The notes under the pieces were generated by a model. It worked only from the letters and a program-made list of their open reading frames with translations. It searched no databases and was not told the DNA's origin. A DNA stretch of 24,932 nt from Lentisphaeria bacterium (GTDB lineage Bacteria; Verrucomicrobiota; Lentisphaeria; Victivallales; UBA1829), in contig DXVA01000022.1 in the NCBI GenBank assembly GCA_019408975.1, positions 1 through 24,932 on the forward strand, given 5' to 3'. This document shows, piece by piece, positions 1 through 7,492 of the stretch. Every line of letters begins with the position of its first letter. The stretch's first letter is position 1. The position numbers and the translations under genes are program-made.

Positions 1-2
1 GC

Positions 3-632
3 GTTCAGGGTGTGCCCAAACCGATCATCACCCTGCTCGGCAGACTCCAGTTCCGTTTCAGCTTCTCGCAGAACGTGCTCAAACATTCCATCGAAACCGC
101 CGCGTTCATGGGCACCATCGCCGCGGAACTCGGGCTCGATGAGCAGAAAGCGCGCAGGATCGGGCTCTTCCACGATATCGGAAAAGCCGTCGACCATGAA
201 ATCGAAGGCACCCACGCCGCGATCGGTGCGGACATTCTCCGCAAGCACAACGAAGCCAAGGATGTCATCAACGCGGTCGCCGCGCACCATGAGGAGGTGG
301 AAGGCACCTCGATTTACGCGGCTCTTGCCAATGCCTGCGATGCTCTCAGCGCCTCGCGCCCCGGCGCCAGAAGCGAAACGACGGAACTGTATCTCAAGCG
401 TCTTGAACAACTTGAAAATATCGCCAATGAGTTCACCGGCGTGGAATCCTGTTTTGCACTCCAGGCAGGCAGAGAGATTCGCGTAGTGGTCCAGCCGGAA
501 AAAATTTCCGAGGCGCAGGCGCAGGTACTCAGCCGCGACATCTGCTGCAGAATCGAAAAAGAAATGAACTACCCGGGTCAGATCAAGGTCACGGTCATCC
601 GCGAGACCCGTTCCGTGGATTATGCGAAATGA
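3..632 (+). CDS. rny: Ribonuclease Y, C-terminal part (5' end outside window)
   Basis: This is the C-terminal 209 residues of RNase Y, the membrane-anchored endoribonuclease that starts mRNA decay in many bacteria lacking RNase E. The reading frame is open from the window edge, so the N-terminal membrane anchor, coiled coil and KH domain are presumably upstream. Visible family features are the LLGRLQFRFSFSQNVLKHS stretch at the start of the HD domain, the metal-binding HDIGKA motif, then AAHHEEVEG, and the typical RNase Y end with VVVQPEKIS and IKVTVIRE. The family identity is firm. The GTG at 12 is an internal Val codon, not a start. The stop is followed within 20 bases by the HD-hydrolase gene, so the two probably share a transcript. 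Confidence 0.93.
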   Translation, partial: VQGVPKPIITLLGRLQFRFSFSQNVLKHSIETAAFMGTIAAELGLDEQKARRIGLFHDIGKAVDHEIEGTHAAIGADILRKHNEAKDVINAVAAHHEEVEGTSIYAALANACDALSASRPGARSETTELYLKRLEQLENIANEFTGVESCFALQAGREIRVVVQPEKISEAQAQVLSRDICCRIEKEMNYPGQIKVTVIRETRSVDYAK

Positions 633-651
633 CGATTCCGGAGACAGTCGG

Positions 652-1449
652 ATGAGCAATGCGGATTTCGATGTCCTGAAAAACCGGTTCCGGGAGTATG
701 CGGTTTCATTCGCAGACTCGCCGGACAAGGTTCCGCAGGCGATGCAGCTCAAGATCGGGCACACGTTCGACGTATGCTCGATCACCGATTATATCACGGA
801 AAAGGAACATGCCGCATTCGATGTGCGCGGCAGATATCTTGCCCGCCTCGCGGCGCTGTTCCATGACGTATCCCGGTTCAAACAATACAAAGAGTTCCAG
901 ACGTTCCGCGACGCAGATTCATTCGACCACGGGGAGATGAGCGCGGAAATTTTTCTGCGTGACTTTCCAATGGAAAATCTTACGCAGGAAGAAAGAGACC
1001 TCGTCGCAACAGCGATCCGTTTCCATAACAGAAGAGTGCTGCCGCCGGGCATCTCCCCGGAAGTTCTGCCGTTTGCGGAACTGACAAGGGATGCGGACAA
1101 GCTTTCCATCATCAAGATCATCAACAACTTCCTCGCAACTCCGGCGGAATATCAGGAGGCGGCGGTCAAGATCGGCATGGAGGAGACTCCCGGCTTTACG
1201 GAAGAACTTGCACGCGCGGCAATCGCGGGAAAACAGATCGCGCATTCCGACATGCGGAACCTGAACGATTTCAAACTTTCGATTTTCGCGTGGGCGCAGG
1301 ACATCAATTTTTCCGCCGCGGCGGAATATGTGCTAGAGAAACGTCTTTACGAAACACTCCGGACTTTTCTGCCGGATGACCGCCTGATGGATGAACTTCT
1401 GTCCGTCAGCCTTGCCCGTCTGGCAGAAAAAGCGCAAAAGGAGGATTGA
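652..1449 (+). CDS. HD-domain metal-dependent phosphohydrolase
   Basis: This is a 265-residue soluble protein of the HD superfamily; its substrate is not known. Candidate metal ligands are His37 (IGHTFDV), His71-Asp72 (ALFHDVSRF), His93 (FDHGE) and His125 (RFHNRR), followed by a TRDADKL motif. This His, HD, His, His, Asp order is typical of the family. I chose the ATG at 652 because GGAG lies 8 bases upstream. An in-frame ATG at 622 would overlap rny and has no such site. The gene follows rny by 19 bases and is followed after 3 bases by the ABC ATPase gene, so co-transcription is likely. A role in nucleotide or signalling-nucleotide hydrolysis is possible but not shown. Confidence 0.85.
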   Translation: MSNADFDVLKNRFREYAVSFADSPDKVPQAMQLKIGHTFDVCSITDYITEKEHAAFDVRGRYLARLAALFHDVSRFKQYKEFQTFRDADSFDHGEMSAEIFLRDFPMENLTQEERDLVATAIRFHNRRVLPPGISPEVLPFAELTRDADKLSIIKIINNFLATPAEYQEAAVKIGMEETPGFTEELARAAIAGKQIAHSDMRNLNDFKLSIFAWAQDINFSAAAEYVLEKRLYETLRTFLPDDRLMDELLSVSLARLAEKAQKED

Positions 1450-1452
1450 CAC

Positions 1453-2436
1453 ATGCCCCTGCTTCACGTGGAACATCTGAAAAAATACTATCCGGTGCCG
1501 TCGCCGCTGTTCGCGCCGAAACGCTGCGTCAAGGCGGTTGACGATGTTTCCTTTGAACTGAATGCAGGTGAAACACTCGGGCTGGTCGGAGAAAGCGGGT
1601 GCGGCAAGAGCACGATGGCGCGCCTGCTGATGCGCCTCGAAAACCCGACGGACGGCTCCATCCTTCTGAACGGAATGGATCTGTGCGCGGTCAAAGGCGA
1701 GAAACTGCGCCGGATGCGCGGGAATTTCCAGATGATCTTTCAGGACCCCTACGGTTCGCTGAACCCGCGTATGAGCGTTTACTCCACAATCGAGGAGGCA
1801 TTGAAGCTTCATACGAAGTTGAATCCGAAAGAACGTGCGGAACGCATTTCCGAACTGCTTTCTCTGGTTGGTTTGAAACCGGAATATGCAAGGAGATATC
1901 CGCATCAGTTCAGCGGCGGACAACGCCAGAGAATCGGGATTGCGCGCGCGCTGGCGGTCGACCCGCAGTTCATCGTGGCGGACGAACCGGTTTCCGCGCT
2001 GGATGTCAGCGTCCAGTCCCAGATCGTGAATCTGCTTCAGGATATCCAGAAACAGACGCAGGTCGCGTTTCTGTTCATTGCCCATGACCTTGCGATCGTG
2101 GAACATATCAGCCACCGGATCATGGTGATGTATCTCGGCAGACTGGCGGAAACGGGACCGGCTCGGGAATTGTGTTCCAAACCGGCGCATCCTTATACGA
2201 AAGCGCTCCTCTCCTCGGTGCCGTCACTTGACCCGAAACATAAAATCGGCAGAATTGTCCTCAAGGGCGACGTCCCCTCCCCGCTCGACCCGCCGAAAGG
2301 TTGCCGTTTTCATCCCCGCTGCCCGATGAAGCAGCCTGTATGCGAAATGGAGGAACCTCTCCTGCGGCAGGTTCCCGGTGCCTCCCTCGGTCATTGCAGC
2401 GCCTGTCATTTCGCGGAAAAAGTCGCATCGCTTTGA
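1453..2436 (+). CDS. Oligopeptide/dipeptide ABC transporter ATP-binding protein (OppF/DppF type)
   Basis: This is a 327-residue cytoplasmic ATPase that would energise a peptide importer together with a second ATPase, two permeases and a binding protein. The Walker A motif GESGCGKST is at 46-54, the signature FSGGQRQR at about 153-160, Walker B VADEP with Asp177-Glu178, and the switch His at 211 (IAHDLA). The C-terminal CRFHPRC segment is the oligopeptide-transporter ATPase extension, which separates it from other ABC families. The ribosome site AGGAGG (1439-1444) lies 8 bases before the ATG and inside the end of the preceding HD gene. No permease or partner ATPase gene is visible here, so its partners are either upstream of rny or elsewhere. 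The substrate could also be nickel or a glycan fragment. Confidence 0.92.
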   Translation: MPLLHVEHLKKYYPVPSPLFAPKRCVKAVDDVSFELNAGETLGLVGESGCGKSTMARLLMRLENPTDGSILLNGMDLCAVKGEKLRRMRGNFQMIFQDPYGSLNPRMSVYSTIEEALKLHTKLNPKERAERISELLSLVGLKPEYARRYPHQFSGGQRQRIGIARALAVDPQFIVADEPVSALDVSVQSQIVNLLQDIQKQTQVAFLFIAHDLAIVEHISHRIMVMYLGRLAETGPARELCSKPAHPYTKALLSSVPSLDPKHKIGRIVLKGDVPSPLDPPKGCRFHPRCPMKQPVCEMEEPLLRQVPGASLGHCSACHFAEKVASL

Positions 2437-2668
2437 ACCGTCCGGATTTTTTATGAAAAAAATGGATTTTTTCCCGAACCCGCATTTAACTCCGTGTCAA
2501 ATAAAAACTTAGGCATCCGCATTTTTTCTGCTAAACACTTTTACTAAACAGGTTACAGAAGAAATCCCGGTTTTCTTTTCTCCGAAAAAGGTGTAAATTA
2601 CTGCTTCTGGTCCATTTTCCGAAACAGGGATCATGTTCTGCAACTGAAAGAACGGAGGTTGAATCCAT
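2437..2668. other. Intergenic region upstream of glmS
   Basis: This is 232 bases without a convincing gene. It is AT-rich at its start, with A and T runs near 2449-2475, but I see no GC-rich stem followed by a T run. The GGAGG at 2654-2658 is the glmS ribosome site. The best promoter-like pair before glmS is weak (TTTTCT, 17 bases, TAAATT, ending near 2600). No glmS ribozyme core is recognisable. Confidence 0.5.
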
Positions 2669-4507
2669 ATGTGTGGAATCGTTGCTTATACCGGTATGCG
2701 GCCCGCCGCAAGAGTCCTCATCGACGGCTTGAAACGACTTGAATACAGGGGATACGACTCCTCCGGCATTGCCGTATGCTCCGGCGGTGATATGCAGTGC
2801 GTGAAAAGCATCGGCAAAGTGAAAGCACTGGAAAATACCGTCCGCAGTTCCGTTCCGGAGCTCCTCGACGCAGTTGGATGCGGCATTGCGCATACCCGCT
2901 GGGCAACTCACGGAGAACCCTCGGATCTCAATGCACATCCGCATTGTGATTCCAAAGGAGAGTTTTACATCGTCCACAACGGCATCATCGACAATTACCA
3001 GACTCTGCGGAAACGTCTTGAAGAACAGGGCTGCGTCTTCCGGTCCGTGACGGACAGCGAGGTCATCGCGCATCTGATCGCAAAACTCTATCAGGGTGAT
3101 CTGGTGCAGGCGGTCGCGGCGGCGGTCCGCAAGCTCTCCGGGACTTACGGAATCGCTGCCGTCAGTTCGCATCATCCGGGAATGATCGCGGCGGCGCGCA
3201 AAGGCAGCCCGCTGGTGATCGGGCTCGGGACAAACGAAAACATCGCCGCAAGCGACCTTGCCGCAATCCTGCCATACACACGGCAGGTCATGTACCTGAA
3301 CGACGGCGACATCGCCGCAATCACTGCGGACATGGTGGAAGTCCGCAGCATTGAAAATGTGCCGCTGGAACGTGAAATCACCAGAATTGACTGGGACGCG
3401 GACGCCGCTGAAAAGGGCAATTATCCGCACTTCATGCTCAAGGAGATTTTCGAACAGCCGGAGACGATTGAAAATGCAATCCGAGGACGTCTTGACCATG
3501 AGATGAAAACGGCAATCCTGTCCGGTTTGAACTTGACGCCAAGTGAACTCGCGCAGATCAGCCGCATTGTAATTGCCGGATGCGGCAGCAGTATGCACGC
3601 GGGACTTCTGGGAGAATACTTTTTTGAAGACATTGCCGGGATTCCGGCGGAAGTCGAACAGGCGGCGGAATTCCGCTACCGCAATCCGATCATCGAACCT
3701 CATACCATGGTGCTTCCGATCAGCCAGTCAGGGGAAACCGCCGATACGATCGCCGCAGTGCGCGAAGCAACCGCCAAAGGGGCAATCGTGGCGGCGCTCT
3801 GCAACGTCGTCGGTTCAACCGTTGCACGCGAAGCGGGACGTGGCGTTTACCTTCATGCGGGACCGGAGATCAGCGTCGCTTCGACCAAAGCGTTCACCAG
3901 CCAGGTGACGGTTCTGCTCCTGCTCGCACTGATGCTCGGCAGGAACCGCCGAATGGACCGGACAGACGGCGCGCGCCTGATTTCCGAAATCGAGGCGCTG
4001 CCCGGCATGATCCGCAAAGTTCTGGAACAGGCGCCCCGGATCAAAGAAATCGCCGGACGCTATGCACGGTACAACGACTTTTTCTTCATCGGCAGAGGAA
4101 GTCTGTACCCGGCGGCTCTGGAAGGCGCGCTCAAACTCAAGGAAATCTCCTATGTCCACGCGGAAGGCTATCATGCCGCCGAGCTCAAACACGGTCCCAT
4201 CGCGCTTCTTGATGAGGAACATCCGGTCATTGCGCTGGCGAACGATATCCCGGGAAAAGATAAAATGTTTGGAAATATTCAGGAATGCAGAGCACGCAAA
4301 GCTCCGGTAATTGCGGTCGTCACCGAAGGCGATGGAGAGGCGGACGCAATTGCCGGAGATGTCATCAGGCTGCCGGAATGTTCACGTTTCGCAGCAGCTC
4401 TGCCGACAGTCGTCGCCCTGCAGCTCCTGGCTTATTATATCGCCGCCGCACGCGGCTGTGAAATCGACCAGCCGCGCAATCTGGCAAAAAGCGTGACGGT
4501 GGAATAA
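2669..4507 (+). CDS. glmS: Glutamine-fructose-6-phosphate aminotransferase (isomerizing)
   Basis: This is a full-length, 612-residue enzyme that makes glucosamine-6-phosphate from fructose-6-phosphate and glutamine, the entry step to UDP-GlcNAc for peptidoglycan and lipopolysaccharide. Cys2 of MCGIVAYTG is the N-terminal nucleophile of the class II glutamine amidotransferase domain (about 1-215), which also shows RGYDSSGIAV, HTRWATHGEP and HNGIIDN. Two SIS isomerase domains follow, with IAGCGSSMHAG, PISQSGETADT, STKAFTSQ, GRGSLYPAALEGALKLKE and AELKHGP. The C-terminus ends DQPRNLAKSVTVE, as expected for the family. GGAGG lies 10 bases before the ATG. It is apparently a single-gene unit, converging on the minus-strand GNAT gene with only 25 bases between them. 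Confidence 0.98.
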   Translation: MCGIVAYTGMRPAARVLIDGLKRLEYRGYDSSGIAVCSGGDMQCVKSIGKVKALENTVRSSVPELLDAVGCGIAHTRWATHGEPSDLNAHPHCDSKGEFYIVHNGIIDNYQTLRKRLEEQGCVFRSVTDSEVIAHLIAKLYQGDLVQAVAAAVRKLSGTYGIAAVSSHHPGMIAAARKGSPLVIGLGTNENIAASDLAAILPYTRQVMYLNDGDIAAITADMVEVRSIENVPLEREITRIDWDADAAEKGNYPHFMLKEIFEQPETIENAIRGRLDHEMKTAILSGLNLTPSELAQISRIVIAGCGSSMHAGLLGEYFFEDIAGIPAEVEQAAEFRYRNPIIEPHTMVLPISQSGETADTIAAVREATAKGAIVAALCNVVGSTVAREAGRGVYLHAGPEISVASTKAFTSQVTVLLLLALMLGRNRRMDRTDGARLISEIEALPGMIRKVLEQAPRIKEIAGRYARYNDFFFIGRGSLYPAALEGALKLKEISYVHAEGYHAAELKHGPIALLDEEHPVIALANDIPGKDKMFGNIQECRARKAPVIAVVTEGDGEADAIAGDVIRLPECSRFAAALPTVVALQLLAYYIAAARGCEIDQPRNLAKSVTVE

Positions 4508-4532
4508 GCGGGACGCCTTCCGGGGAATTCGT

Positions 4533-4985
4533 TTACAGCTCACCGCAGAGTTTCATGTGGAGAAGCGGAAACGGATTCCCCTGTCCGTCCAGCTCTGAAC
4601 GGGCATAAACCGAAAAGCCGGCGCGTTCATAAAATTTCCGCGCATGGGGATTCTGTTCATTCACGTCAACACGGGAAACCTTCAAGCAGTCAACGGCATG
4701 GCGGATCATCCTTTTCCCGTATCCGCGCCCCCTCCACGCGGAAGCAAGAAACAGCATCTCAAGCATACTTCCGTCCACTCCCATGAAACCGATAATTTTT
4801 CCATCATGGAAAAGACCGAACAGTTCCGGAACAGCCCGCAAAGCCGCCAATGCCACCGGTTTCAGATTCTCAATATCCTGTGCGGTGAGAAAATCATGAG
4901 AAGAGCGGACGGAATCTTCCCAGACAGTCAGCAATGCCGGAATAAACTCATCTCTAGAGTGCGAAATATCAGCGATCCAGCTCAT
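4533..4985 (-). CDS. GNAT family N-acetyltransferase, YjaB-like
   Basis: This is a 150-residue single-domain acetyl-CoA-dependent acetyltransferase. HDFLTAQDIE near the N-terminus, the acetyl-CoA loop WRGRGYGKRMI, VDVNEQNPHARKFYERAGF and the closing RSELDGQGNPFPLLHMKL match the pattern I know for the E. coli YjaB group, whose natural substrate is unsettled. The ATG lies inside the end of the upstream fusion gene (17-base overlap). GGAG (4996-4993) is 7 bases before it, which suggests translational coupling. It is the last gene of the minus-strand three-gene operon and ends 25 bases from glmS, with no terminator visible between them. The acetyltransferase call is secure; substrate assignment is not possible from sequence. 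Confidence 0.9.
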   Translation of the reverse strand: MSWIADISHSRDEFIPALLTVWEDSVRSSHDFLTAQDIENLKPVALAALRAVPELFGLFHDGKIIGFMGVDGSMLEMLFLASAWRGRGYGKRMIRHAVDCLKVSRVDVNEQNPHARKFYERAGFSVYARSELDGQGNPFPLLHMKLCGEL

Positions 4986-6567
4986 TGAAACGCTCCGTTC
5001 CCCACCATGACGGCATCAGTTCTCCCAGTTTCACGGTGCGGACGTCAGGATAGGAGACCAGTATTTCCATATCACTGCTTCTCGGGTCCAGCTGCATCAG
5101 AAACTCGCGGCAGGCTCCACAGGGCATTCCGGGAGAGCCGTCCCCCATAAGACAGGCAAGTTTCACGATCCGCTGTTCCCCGCCGGTGATCATGGATGCA
5201 ACCGCATTGCGTTCCGCGCACATTCCAAGAGAACACGCAGTATCAATGCAGACTCCGGCATAGACATTTCCGCCGTCCGTCAGAAGCGCCGCCGCGACAC
5301 CGCCGGCGTCGATGAAAGGGGAAATAGTCCGTGGATGAAGTTTCGCCTTCGCCGCCGTCACAAGAAAATCCCAGTCATTCTGCGTTTCCGCGCAATAAAT
5401 CCGCGAGGAACTGCCGAAGGGGTCCGAAGACATGCCGAGATACCCGAACCCGTATTTTTCATAATAGCCGGCATGGTCGGTGCAGAGATAGATTTTCCGG
5501 TAGCCGAGACGCGCCGCCTCATTCCTGACATGAGCGATCAAACGCGCGCCGTAAGCGTGTCCGCGGTATGCCTCCTCAATATAAAGAGCGCAAAACCACG
5601 GACAAAGGTCGCCGCGCGCTGTAAAATCACTGATGATCAACCCCGCGCCGCCGATGATTTCACCGTTTTCATCGAGGAGCAGATACCATTGCGGCAGCGG
5701 GGAATCCGAGTTCAGGCACGCGGTCATGCAATCCCGGTAAAGCGCCTCATTCCGCCAGCGGGCGGAAAAATACCGGACAAAACGTTCCAGCTCCTGCGGA
5801 GTCTCCCGCAAAGATAAAATTTTCAAAGCATGTTCCTCCATCATACTCTCCCTGAATTTTTCACAGTCGCCGGGATTCAAGCCAATATTGCGCACGCCGG
5901 AATCGATGTCAAGCGCACACCGGATCAAATCACGCCATTTTCCCGGCAGGTGCTTCAATCCCCAGAATCCGCCCTCATGTTTTGAGAGAACTTGTCCCTC
6001 TCTCGCAAACGCGCCGTAACGGCAGAGATTCAGTATTCCCGAAGCATCCCTGCCTCCCTCCGCGGCATTCCGGCGGATGCTGTCAAGAAAAGCCCCATAC
6101 GGCACTTCTCCGAATACCCGGCCCACCGGTGCGCCGCACAATACGACGCCCTTTCTCCTGATCACCTCGAAATATGCGGCAAGATCGGGATCGGCACCGT
6201 TCATCCCCGCAAGATATTCCTCCGGATTCCGGCGGTACCGCTCCCTGTGCATATCGGAATAATGAAGCAGGAAAGGAACCGGATGCCGGACATGGCGGCA
6301 CTCCGTTTCCAGCACGACGCTCATCTCCAGCCCTTTGGGCGGAGCGGATTCGCTGAGCCGGAGAATCAAATCCATCAGCCGCCGTTTAACCCCGTACGGC
6401 AAATCCTCTTTCACGACAATCAGAAAGTCGATATCGCTCTTTTCCCACCGGAAACAGCCGAATGCGACAGATCCATGCAGGTAGACTCCCGTCAGATTCT
6501 CCCCCAGCAGACACAGACATCCTGCCTTGATTTCCGCCAGCAGCGGGGAAAGCGGGCCGGCATTCAT
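4969..6567 (-). CDS. Three-domain fusion: AadA-like nucleotidyltransferase, GNAT acetyltransferase and cytidine/blasticidin-deaminase-like domain
   Basis: This is a 532-residue uninterrupted reading frame with three enzyme folds. Residues 1-255 resemble AadA-type aminoglycoside adenylyltransferases: HGSVAFG (Gly32-Ser33), SDIDFLIV (Asp45, Asp47), LEMSVV (Glu81 at the catalytic-base position), and a helical C-terminal part with ILNLCRYGAF and VLSKHEGGFWGLKHLP. Residues 256-395 are a GNAT domain with acetyl-CoA loop YRGHAYGARLI (335-343) and TDHAGYYEKYGF. Residues 400-532 are deaminase-like with zinc motifs CAE (450-452) and PCGAC (Cys483, Cys486). I chose the ATG at 6567 because GAGG lies 6 bases upstream; a TTG at 6579 is the longer alternative. 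The gene follows the bPH2 gene by 21 bases and overlaps the next GNAT gene. All key residues look intact. The substrates are unknown, and an antibiotic-modifying role is inference. Confidence 0.88.
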   Translation of the reverse strand: MNAGPLSPLLAEIKAGCLCLLGENLTGVYLHGSVAFGCFRWEKSDIDFLIVVKEDLPYGVKRRLMDLILRLSESAPPKGLEMSVVLETECRHVRHPVPFLLHYSDMHRERYRRNPEEYLAGMNGADPDLAAYFEVIRRKGVVLCGAPVGRVFGEVPYGAFLDSIRRNAAEGGRDASGILNLCRYGAFAREGQVLSKHEGGFWGLKHLPGKWRDLIRCALDIDSGVRNIGLNPGDCEKFRESMMEEHALKILSLRETPQELERFVRYFSARWRNEALYRDCMTACLNSDSPLPQWYLLLDENGEIIGGAGLIISDFTARGDLCPWFCALYIEEAYRGHAYGARLIAHVRNEAARLGYRKIYLCTDHAGYYEKYGFGYLGMSSDPFGSSSRIYCAETQNDWDFLVTAAKAKLHPRTISPFIDAGGVAAALLTDGGNVYAGVCIDTACSLGMCAERNAVASMITGGEQRIVKLACLMGDGSPGMPCGACREFLMQLDPRSSDMEILVSYPDVRTVKLGELMPSWWGTERFNELDR

Positions 6568-6588
6568 AATACGCCTCAAAACAATGGA

Positions 6589-7209
6589 TCAGCGCAGTGA
6601 ATTGACAAGATCCACGATTTTCTGCGGTTCGGCAACACCGATCATCATGATTTCGGTACCGCCCGTTGCCGCCGTGCCGATCGCCACATTACCGAGCCCG
6701 AACAGGCGCTGAAGCATCCCCTGCGACATGGAGGCGCCCCGCATATCCTTGATCCAGATTTCATTCTGCTCCCTGGACAACCAGCCGCTTGTAATGATGA
6801 TGCGCCTGTTTGTTATCGTATATGAAGTCCGATGAATCTTGATCCACACATTAATGAGAATGAAAACGCCGATCAGAAACACAGGGATCAGAATGATCCC
6901 GATGATGATGTCAGCCAGATAATTCAACGTAGCCGGATGACATGCCTGCAAAGTCTCCTCCGGTTCATTGCTTTCCACCGCAGGAACAGAGGACGGCGCA
7001 GATGCAAATGAGGACATCTTCAGTCCTGCGCCGCAGTGCGGGCAGAACAGCGCCCGTTTGGAAATACTCGCAAAACAGTCCGGACACTCTGTCAGGTTCG
7101 GATTTTTAATTTCAAAATCATTTCCGCAGGCTGAACACGTTGTCTGCCTGCCGACATACTTTGCCTCGACTTCAAAAGCCGCATTGCAGTTCGGACACTC
7201 AATTTTCAT
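6589..7209 (-). CDS. Zinc-ribbon and bPH2-domain membrane protein
   Basis: This is a 206-residue protein with two four-cysteine zinc-ribbon-like modules, Cys5/8/25/28 (MJ0042-like start MKIECPNC) and Cys42/45/56/59 (CPDC...CPHCG). A Pro/Ser linker follows, then hydrophobic segments at about 97-123, then a bacterial PH-like (bPH2) domain recognisable by YTITNRRIII, SGWLSREQNEI, IKDMRG and LFGLGNVAIGTA. Such proteins are common but poorly characterised, and lipid or membrane-protein interaction is the usual guess. The ATG at 7209 has AGGAG 8 bases upstream; the frame stays open upstream, but that stretch carries the promoter and is not coding-like. It is the first gene of the operon with the three-domain fusion. 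The zinc ribbon resembles the one at the start of the kinase at 23077. Confidence 0.83.
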   Translation of the reverse strand: MKIECPNCNAAFEVEAKYVGRQTTCSACGNDFEIKNPNLTECPDCFASISKRALFCPHCGAGLKMSSFASAPSSVPAVESNEPEETLQACHPATLNYLADIIIGIILIPVFLIGVFILINVWIKIHRTSYTITNRRIIITSGWLSREQNEIWIKDMRGASMSQGMLQRLFGLGNVAIGTAATGGTEIMMIGVAEPQKIVDLVNSLR

Positions 7210-7241
7210 GGAACTCTCTCCTTTTTTATCTGATATTTTTA

Positions 7242-7269
7242 AGCATATCACAAAAAAATCAGATATCAA
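7242..7269 (-). promoter_or_regulatory. Sigma70-type promoter for the bPH2/fusion/GNAT operon
   Basis: On the minus strand TTGATA (7269-7264), a 16-base AT-rich spacer and TATGCT (7247-7242) form a reasonable -35/-10 pair. The predicted start near 7235 gives a leader of about 25 bases before the ATG at 7209, with the ribosome site correctly inside it. Each box has about one to two mismatches to consensus. Confidence 0.45.
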
Positions 7270-7396
7270 ACGGAAATCAGAAAACAATCCGTCTTTTATA
7301 AAAAAACTAAAGCATACAGGGCAGTGTCCGCCGCGACTCAGGAAAAAGGCTCAGACATTCTTCCGCAGGAACGAAAATCTGCACGATTATCTTTCC

Positions 7397-7413
7397 GCGA
7401 TGCAAAACATCGC
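7397..7413. repeat. Short perfect inverted repeat in intergenic DNA
   Basis: GCGATG and CATCGC are separated by a 5-base loop (CAAAA). No T run follows on either strand, so it is not a typical terminator. It lies between the carB terminator and the bPH2 operon promoter, in the otherwise featureless 7270-7437 stretch. Its function is unknown. Confidence 0.4.
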
Positions 7414-7437
7414 ATATCAAACCAATTTTCTTCAATG

Positions 7438-7463
7438 AAAAAGCCGGGATGTTTCACCCGGCT
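7438..7463 (-). terminator. Rho-independent terminator of carB
   Basis: Read on the minus strand, AGCCGGG (7463-7457), an 8-base loop, CCCGGCT (7448-7442) and a run of T (7442-7438) form a classic intrinsic terminator. It starts 30 bases after the carB stop codon at 7493. The stem is perfect over 7 base pairs and GC-rich. Confidence 0.9.
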
Positions 7464-7492
7464 CCTTGAGAATCACTTCCTGTCAGGAAAAC

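Noticed and set aside
2437..2668. glmS ribozyme upstream of glmS
   Set aside because: I looked for the conserved ribozyme core in the 230 bases before the gene and found nothing resembling it; the ribozyme is mainly a Gram-positive feature.
2531..3703. 390-residue open frame on the minus strand opposite glmS
   Set aside because: Antisense shadow running through glmS and its leader, with no domain features.
7397..7413. Terminator or small RNA at the GCGATG/CATCGC hairpin
   Set aside because: The hairpin is real, but no T run follows on either strand and no promoter is evident, so only the repeat is reported.
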